A DNA stretch of 64,000 nucleotides from Luteolibacter ambystomatis (GTDB taxonomy: Bacteria > Verrucomicrobiota > Verrucomicrobiia > Verrucomicrobiales > Akkermansiaceae), in contig NZ_CP073100.1 of NCBI RefSeq assembly GCF_018137965.1, positions 1,488,001-1,552,000 of the forward strand, read 5' to 3'. Position 1 is the stretch's first letter, and each line of letters begins with the position of its first letter. The notes below the pieces were generated by a model that saw only the letters and a program-made list of their open reading frames with translations, did no database searches and was not told where the DNA came from. Both the position numbers and the translations under genes were made by a program. Shown piece after piece: positions 59,484 to 64,000 of this stretch.

Positions 59484-60134
59484 TCAGAGTTCCTTGATGC
59501 GGATGTCCCGCCAGCGGACGTGGGTGGCCTTTCCGGCGTGGACCTGGAGTGCGAAGAAGCCTTCCGAAATTGCCTCGGGAGCCGTGTCGGTATAGTCCAC
59601 GGTCTTTTCGCCATTCAGCCAGATCTGGATGTGCTTGCCCTCGCAGAGCACGCGGATGCTGTTCCACTCACCGACCTTGTAGCGCTTGGTGTTGGCGGCG
59701 GTGAAGGCCTCCGCTTCCTCCTTGTTCGCCTTGTTCGGCACGAGCCAGCCGCGGGGCATGGCCTCGCAATAGAGGCCGGCGGTCCAGCAGCGCGGGCTGG
59801 GGTCATGTTCGCACTGGTAGCCGTAAACGCGACCGTCTTCCTTGTCGGTCTTCTGGAGACCGCGGATCATCACTCCGGAGTTGCCCTCGGCATCATCGAA
59901 CTTCATGTCGAAGCGCAGGTCGAAGTTCTTGTAGGTCTTCTCAGTGCGCAGGAAGGTATTGGCCTTCACGTTGTCGCCGATGCCGAGCAATTCCGGTCCG
60001 GCGGCCTTGTATTCGCCGTTGCCATTGACCTTTTTCCAGCCGGTGAGATCCTTGCCGTTGTAGAGAGGGGTGAAGCCCGGTTCGATGGCCGCGGCAGGCA
60101 AGGCCAAGGCGAGAAGCGTCAGAAGTAGTTTCAT
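59484..60134 (-). CDS. Secreted DUF1080 protein (3-keto-disaccharide hydrolase-like)
   Basis: 216 residues with a signal peptide (1-16). One DUF1080 jelly roll covers nearly all of the mature part: FTPLYNGKDLTGWKKVNG, DLRFDMKFDDAEGNSGVMIR and NSIRVLCEGKHIQIWLNGEK, as in the N-terminal domain of the 1415-residue protein. It probably acts on glycosides in the periplasm. It is convergent with the XylR-HAD gene, four bases away. Confidence 0.92.
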   Translation of the reverse strand: MKLLLTLLALALPAAAIEPGFTPLYNGKDLTGWKKVNGNGEYKAAGPELLGIGDNVKANTFLRTEKTYKNFDLRFDMKFDDAEGNSGVMIRGLQKTDKEDGRVYGYQCEHDPSPRCWTAGLYCEAMPRGWLVPNKANKEEAEAFTAANTKRYKVGEWNSIRVLCEGKHIQIWLNGEKTVDYTDTAPEAISEGFFALQVHAGKATHVRWRDIRIKEL

Positions 60135-60259
60135 GGAGGTGGTTTGGATTTTCGGATGTGGCCAAGTATACGTCCTTCAAACGCGAAAGTTGCACGCCAT
60201 ATTTGTTTTTCTGCGCAAGAATTGGGAAACATTCGCTTATGTCACAAGCCCCCCGTTCA

Positions 60260-61393
60260 TCAGGAACCTGGGAGCAGATTTTTCAATGCGGCGACCACTT
60301 CCTGATCGTGGGCAGCGGAAATGCTTACCCGCAATCGTGCGGTGCCGCGCGGCACCGTGGGGTAGCGGATCGCAGGCACCATGAAGCCTTCCGCTTCCAA
60401 ACGCGAGGCGGCTTCGAGCGTGGCTTCATTGGAACCCAGCACAAAGGGAATGATGGCGGAGCCTGCTGCAGGGGAAAGCACCCGGATGTTGGCCCGCAGG
60501 CGTTCACGCAGTGTTTCGCCATCACTGGAGCGGATCAATGCCAGTGACTCACGGGTGGCATGGGCGAGTGAGGGTGGGGGAGCGGTCGAGTAGATGAACG
60601 CGCGTGCGCGGTTCACCAACAGATCGATCCACGACCGCGAAGCGGCGACGTAGCCACCGGATAGTCCCGCTGCCTTGCTGAAGGTTCCCATCTGGAACGT
60701 GACCCGCTCCTGCAATCCGTATTGTGCGGCCAGTCCCATGCCGGAGGGGCCGATTACTCCGAACGCGTGGGCTTCATCGAGCCATAGCAGCGCCTCTGCT
60801 TCCTCCACCGCTTCAACGATTTCCAGCAGCGGGCACAGATCCCCATCCATGCTGAAGACGGACTCGGTCACGACGAGGATTCGTCCGGAGGCATCCTTTG
60901 CCCGCACGGTGGCGAGCAACTTGCGAAGCTTCGGAACATCATTGTGGGGAAACACCCGCAGCGTGGCGCCGGAGAGTTTCGCCGCATCGATCAAGGAGGC
61001 GTGGCACAGCTTGTCGAGGATCACGGTGTCTCCGCTCCCCACGATCGCGGGCAGGCAGCCGATGGCGGTGGCGAAGCCGGAGGAAAACACCAGTGATGCC
61101 TCCGCGTTCTTCGCAGCGGCCAAGTCCTCTTCCAAGGCTGCATGCGGGGCAAGGGTGCCCGCCACCAAGCGGGAGGCGGCGGAGCCGGCCCCGTATCGTT
61201 TCACGCCCTCGATGAACGACTCCGCCAAACGCGGATGTCCCGCGAGGCCGAGGTAATCGTTCGATGCGAAATTGTGCAGGGCGCGGCCATCGCGCATGAC
61301 CTGCGGACCCGCAGGGGAATCCAAGGGGCGCAGCACGCGCAGCAATCCCGCTGCCGAGAGCGCTTCGAGTTCGGCGGCGGGATCGGTGGCCAT
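60260..61393 (-). CDS. bioF: 8-amino-7-oxononanoate synthase-like alpha-oxoamine synthase
   Basis: 377 residues from the ATG at 61393. PLP fold-type I: NFASNDYLGLAGHP, CHASLIDAAK with H131, TESVFSMDGD, LDEAHAFG with D206 and H209, and the PLP lysine K240 in GTFSKAAGLSGG. It joins an amino acid (alanine in the biotin pathway) to an acyl-CoA or acyl-ACP. No other bio gene is in the window, so a different oxoamine product cannot be excluded. It ends a gene pair with the D-Ala-D-Ala carboxypeptidase, 17 bases apart. Confidence 0.88.
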   Translation of the reverse strand: MATDPAAELEALSAAGLLRVLRPLDSPAGPQVMRDGRALHNFASNDYLGLAGHPRLAESFIEGVKRYGAGSAASRLVAGTLAPHAALEEDLAAAKNAEASLVFSSGFATAIGCLPAIVGSGDTVILDKLCHASLIDAAKLSGATLRVFPHNDVPKLRKLLATVRAKDASGRILVVTESVFSMDGDLCPLLEIVEAVEEAEALLWLDEAHAFGVIGPSGMGLAAQYGLQERVTFQMGTFSKAAGLSGGYVAASRSWIDLLVNRARAFIYSTAPPPSLAHATRESLALIRSSDGETLRERLRANIRVLSPAAGSAIIPFVLGSNEATLEAASRLEAEGFMVPAIRYPTVPRGTARLRVSISAAHDQEVVAALKNLLPGS

Positions 61394-61410
61394 GGGTGGA
61401 TGGCCTTGGT

Positions 61411-62313
61411 TCAACGCTCCAGCGACCAGCGGAGCAGTTTCTCGGAGTCCTTCCAGATGAACGGAGTGGTGGACTTCAATACCACGACGATGGTCGAGCG
61501 GCCGTTGAGAGAGCCGGTGCAAACGAGGCAGCGGCCGGCTGCATCGGTGGTCCCGGTCTTCATGCCATTGCAGTAAGGCACGGACTTGAGGATGCGGTTG
61601 GTGTTTTCCAACAGCCTGGTGCGACCATCGGCGAACTGGAATTCGAAAGCCTTGGTCGCCACGTAGGAGCGCAAGAGAGGGCTGCGGTAGGCGTAGCGGG
61701 CGGCGATGGCCATATCGCGCGCGGTGGAATACTGAGCGGTACTCGGCAGGCCATTCGGATTCACGAAGTGGGAATTCCGCATGCCCAGGCTTGCAGCCTT
61801 GCGGTTCATCAAATCGGAGAAACCCTCCACGCTGCCGCCCACGTCGCGGGCAAGGGCGCGGGCCACGTCGTTGCAGCTCTTCACCATGAGCGCCTTCAGC
61901 AGATCGCGGCGGGAGTAGGAATCGCCCGGCTTCATGTCGAGGCGGGTCGGCTCGCAGGCCACGTCGATCTTTTCGATGACGACCTGCTTGTCCATGTTGC
62001 CGGCATCGAGCACGCACAAGGCGGTGATGATCTTCTGGGTGCTGGCAACCTGGCGCGGGCTGTCCGCGTTCTTCGCGTAAAGCACGCGGCCGGAATCGGC
62101 ATCGATCACGATGGCGCTCTCAGCGGCGATCGCCGGGGGGGCGGTCGGAGGAACGGAACCGAAGCTGTGGGGCTGCTCGACAATGACTGCCGGAGCCTGC
62201 GGGGAGTTGGCGGTATTCCGGGAGGTGGAGCGGAGAGGGGGCGCGACGGCGCAGGCCGTCGGGAGAACGGAAAGCAAGAGCGCGGCGGAGCGGACGAGAA
62301 GCGGGCGCGGCAT
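61411..62313 (-). CDS. D-alanyl-D-alanine carboxypeptidase (peptidase S11)
   Basis: 300 residues from the ATG at 62313. The N-terminus is a lipoprotein-like signal ending LPTAC, so it may be a lipid-anchored periplasmic enzyme. Penicillin-binding motifs: STQK (91-94), SCN (146-148) and KTG (252-254, in GMKTGTTDAAG). It trims the terminal D-Ala from peptidoglycan stem peptides. The C-terminal membrane helix of classical DacA is missing. It is divergent from lexA, sharing a short intergenic region. Confidence 0.93.
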   Translation of the reverse strand: MPRPLLVRSAALLLSVLPTACAVAPPLRSTSRNTANSPQAPAVIVEQPHSFGSVPPTAPPAIAAESAIVIDADSGRVLYAKNADSPRQVASTQKIITALCVLDAGNMDKQVVIEKIDVACEPTRLDMKPGDSYSRRDLLKALMVKSCNDVARALARDVGGSVEGFSDLMNRKAASLGMRNSHFVNPNGLPSTAQYSTARDMAIAARYAYRSPLLRSYVATKAFEFQFADGRTRLLENTNRILKSVPYCNGMKTGTTDAAGRCLVCTGSLNGRSTIVVVLKSTTPFIWKDSEKLLRWSLER

Positions 62314-62396
62314 GGGGGGGATGTGCATGATTGGGCGCGCCGCTTCAAGGTTCAATCCGGAGTCTTTCCGCTTGCCGAATTAATTCCGGCATGGTT

Positions 62397-62410
62397 TGTT
62401 CCAGTGAACA
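62397..62410 (+). promoter_or_regulatory. LexA box upstream of lexA
   Basis: TGTTC, CAGT, GAACA: the TGTTC-N4-GAACA form which I recall being described for Verrucomicrobia LexA. A further TGTTC at 62412-62416 makes an overlapping 15-bp palindrome, GTGAACA C TGTTCAC (62404-62418). It is 14 bases before the lexA ATG, indicating autorepression. Confidence 0.8.
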
Positions 62411-62424
62411 CTGTTCACAACGCC

Positions 62425-63039
62425 ATGTCGCAGGGACTCACATCACGCCAACGGGAAATCGTCGAGTATCTCAAGGACGCCCAGCGCCAGACCGGCGTGA
62501 TGCCGTCCACCCGTGAGATCCAGCACTTCTTTGGCTTCTCCAGCCAGACCGCTGCCATGAGCCATCTGCGCGCGCTGGAAAAGAAGGGAATCATCCAGCG
62601 TCTGCCCGGCAAGGCCCGTGCGGTGGTTTTTCCGGAGGATCTCGATCGCGAGGAAATCGTGGACATTCCGATTTACGGGGAAATCGCCGCCGGCATGTCC
62701 CAGGACGCGGAACCGGAACGCCGCGGCTGCGTTTCCATCGACATCACCTCGCTCGGCATTCCGCGCAATGCCCGGACCTTCGCGCTGAAGGTGAGAGGGG
62801 ATTCGATGATCGATGCGCACATCTGCAGCGGGGATACGGTGATCCTGGAATTCCGCGAGCCACGGAACAACGACATCGTCGCCGCGCTGATCGATGGCGA
62901 GACGACGCTCAAACGTTACATCACCGACAAGGGCCGCCCGTTCCTGCGCGCGGAGAATGTGGATTTCCCGGATCTGATTCCGGCCCGCGAACTGATCATC
63001 CAGGGAGTGCTCGTTGCGTTGCTGCGTCAGGCGGCCTGA
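62425..63039 (+). CDS. lexA: LexA repressor
   Basis: 204 residues from the ATG at 62425; the frame is open far upstream but runs antisense through two other genes. The N-terminal winged helix-turn-helix is LTSRQREIVEYLKD and TREIQHFFGFSSQTAAMSHL. The self-cleavage site is A89-G90 (GEIAAGMSQ), with the Ser/Lys dyad S127 (VRGDSMIDAHICSGD) and K163 (TTLKRYI). It controls the SOS response and its own gene. Confidence 0.96.
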   Translation: MSQGLTSRQREIVEYLKDAQRQTGVMPSTREIQHFFGFSSQTAAMSHLRALEKKGIIQRLPGKARAVVFPEDLDREEIVDIPIYGEIAAGMSQDAEPERRGCVSIDITSLGIPRNARTFALKVRGDSMIDAHICSGDTVILEFREPRNNDIVAALIDGETTLKRYITDKGRPFLRAENVDFPDLIPARELIIQGVLVALLRQAA

Positions 63040-63050
63040 TAGGAGCCTGC

Positions 63051-63190
63051 GTGTAGCTGAAGTCGTGAGACTTCAGGCTGGGCAGATTCACCCTGATCCT
63101 GAAGCGTTGGTTTGGGTAGATCGAAGGCGGACTGGAATTACACGAAACTGCGTATCTCCGCTCAGCCCGAAGTCTTACGACTCCGGCTAC
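63051..63190. repeat. BIME-like inverted pair of palindromic repeats
   Basis: Two arms of about 32 bases at 63051-63083 and 63160-63190 are near-complementary to each other, with 5-6 differences. Each also contains its own hairpin: GAAGTC GTGA GACTTC in the first, GAAGTC TTAC GACTCC in the second. About 76 bases lie between them. This is typical of REP elements mobilised in trans by a REP-associated transposase. Confidence 0.65.
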
Positions 63191-63200
63191 GTGGAAGAAC

Positions 63201-63233
63201 AAAGCCCGTCCTCCGGTTGGAGAACGGGCTTTT
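63201..63233 (+). terminator. Terminator of lexA, possibly bidirectional
   Basis: AAAGCCCGT with ACGGGCTTT and an inner CCTCC/GGAG segment, followed by T. It is placed between the convergent lexA and cytochrome genes. Confidence 0.85.
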
Positions 63234-63257
63234 GGTTTTCGAACTACTACGTCCGAC

Positions 63258-64000
63258 TTATTTCAGCGTGGCTTCCGTGTAAGGGCGGCCGACCTGGTCC
63301 TTGGTGGCGGCGCGGACCTTGGTGAACACCTCCGGCTTCACCTGCGCGGCGGTGTTCGTCCACTCGTGGCGGACGTAGGTGGCCACGTCGGCGAGCTTGG
63401 CATCGGTCATCGCGGGATTCGGATACAGCGCCGGCATTTCTCCAGCCGGAGTATAGGTCTCGCCGTTCACTGTCACCGGACCGCTGAGTCCGTGAAGCAG
63501 GATCTTGGCAAGGCGCTCCGGGCTGCCGGTGACATACTCGGACTTGTCGAGCGGCGGTCCGAGATTCGGCAGACCCTGGCCATCCGGACCGTGGCAGCCG
63601 AAGCAGGCGGCTTCACCCACATACATCGCCTTGCCGCGATTGAAGGACTCCAGATGCTCGCCGGTCAGTCCGGCACCGGAGACGGCCACAACCGGTCCCT
63701 TCAGGCCTTGATCCACCCATGCCAGGAACGTGGTGTCGGTGATCTTGCCTGCCGTGGCTTTCTTGAAGTCTTCAAGACGCCCCTTGAGACCCGAGTAGGC
63801 TGCGGCTTTCACCAGCGACTCCTTGCCGTCCTTCGAGACGAGGTCCGCCAATTTGGCGAAGGCTTCCGGAGTGCCCACGGGCCCCAATGCGCGGGCGAGA
63901 TAGATCTTCACCTCGTCATTGGCGGGCTGGAGTTTCACGATCCGGTCGGCCAGTTTCCTGAACTCGGCGTCCGGCAGTTTGGTCGAAACCCACAGCGCCG
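63258..64000 (-). CDS. Cytochrome c-domain protein, N-terminus outside the window
   Basis: The minus strand reads open from the right edge to the stop at 63258: 247 codons, with the start missing. The visible N-terminal part (ALWVSTKLPDAEFRKLADRI onwards) resembles HEAT-like repeats next to heme domains in large PVC dehydrogenase proteins. The cytochrome c domain has CFGCH (in GEAACFGCHGPDGQG) and an axial Met in AGEMPALYPNPAMTDAKLAD. The gene is probably a secreted dehydrogenase/cytochrome like the 1415-residue protein. Confidence 0.85.
   Translation of the reverse strand, partial: ALWVSTKLPDAEFRKLADRIVKLQPANDEVKIYLARALGPVGTPEAFAKLADLVSKDGKESLVKAAAYSGLKGRLEDFKKATAGKITDTTFLAWVDQGLKGPVVAVSGAGLTGEHLESFNRGKAMYVGEAACFGCHGPDGQGLPNLGPPLDKSEYVTGSPERLAKILLHGLSGPVTVNGETYTPAGEMPALYPNPAMTDAKLADVATYVRHEWTNTAAQVKPEVFTKVRAATKDQVGRPYTEATLK

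Noticed and set aside
60135-60259. Possible small RNA or gene in the AT-richer stretch between the DUF1080 and bioF-like genes
   Set aside because: No stable hairpin, promoter pair or coding frame was found; it is most likely the DUF1080 promoter region.
61396-62424. Upstream extension of the lexA frame
   Set aside because: It would overlap the D-Ala-D-Ala carboxypeptidase gene in antisense and place the LexA box inside the coding region. LexA proteins start as chosen.
1-64000. tRNA, rRNA, CRISPR arrays, complete insertion sequences, prophage
   Set aside because: I looked for paired T-arm sequences, regular spacers, terminal inverted repeats around a full transposase, and phage structural genes, and saw none. 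Only transposase remnants were found.

Overview
The window looks like a chromosomal segment of a Verrucomicrobiota bacterium, probably of the Luteolibacter/Haloferula type; this placement is an inference. It rests on high GC, PEP-CTERM proteins, LamG and DUF1080 secreted proteins, an ECF sigma/FecR pair, paired sulfatases, a dehydrogenase-HEAT-cytochrome protein of the Pirellula/Verrucomicrobium type, a tricorn-like protease, and a lexA gene preceded by a TGTTC-N4-GAACA site. I saw no rRNA, tRNA or CRISPR array. Most genes are intact and densely packed.

Layout. 1-1568 (minus): partial CPA2 cation/proton antiporter. 1684-4500: small membrane ORF, His/Cys-rich secreted protein and a ZnuD-like TonB receptor. 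4618-10065: two paralogous LamG surface proteins flanking an ECF sigma factor and a FecR protein. 10172-11546: lpxA and an HD hydrolase. 11556-13845: a GH71/GH99-like gene among degraded mobile-element fragments. 13873-16562 (minus): sialate O-acetylesterase and an alpha/beta hydrolase. 16704-22038: cysJ-cysI-cysH-cysK. 22336-25228: secreted esterase, pdxJ-acpS, PEP-CTERM protein. 25397-31863: divergent phosphate porin and pstS-pstC-pstA-pstB. 31866-39653: AraC regulator divergent from a chain made of a PEP-hydrolase-like TIM barrel, a Tm-1-like ATP-binding protein, a Dabb protein and a 1415-residue secreted cytochrome protein. 39664-45985 (minus): two sulfatases and a tricorn-type protease. 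46150-50470 (minus): two small stress-type proteins and a tetR-emrB-emrA efflux operon. 50659-55835 (minus): two secreted phosphatase-like proteins that share a repeated module. 55902-59479: TPR-sulfotransferase, and a XylR-like regulator fused to a HAD phosphatase. 59484-63039: DUF1080 protein, bioF-like gene, D-Ala-D-Ala carboxypeptidase, lexA. 63258-64000 (minus): partial cytochrome c protein.

Two themes link the genes. First, phosphate. The porin/pst intergenic region holds two near-identical 7-4-7 motifs built on TGTCAC, each about 85 bp from its gene. Related motifs precede both phosphatase genes 26 kb away, so I infer a local Pho regulon. Second, sulfur. The window has sulfite reductase, a PAPS-type reductase, cysteine synthase, a PAPS-dependent sulfotransferase and two sulfatases, covering assimilation, sulfation and sulfate-ester scavenging.

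The most unusual items are: SKICH-like KDWIGIY modules in both phosphatases, one joined to an EEP catalytic domain as in the eukaryotic inositol phosphatase SKIP; the split Tm-1 pair with its translationally coupled cytochrome megaprotein; the XylR-HAD fusion; and a PstC with about 340 extra periplasmic residues.
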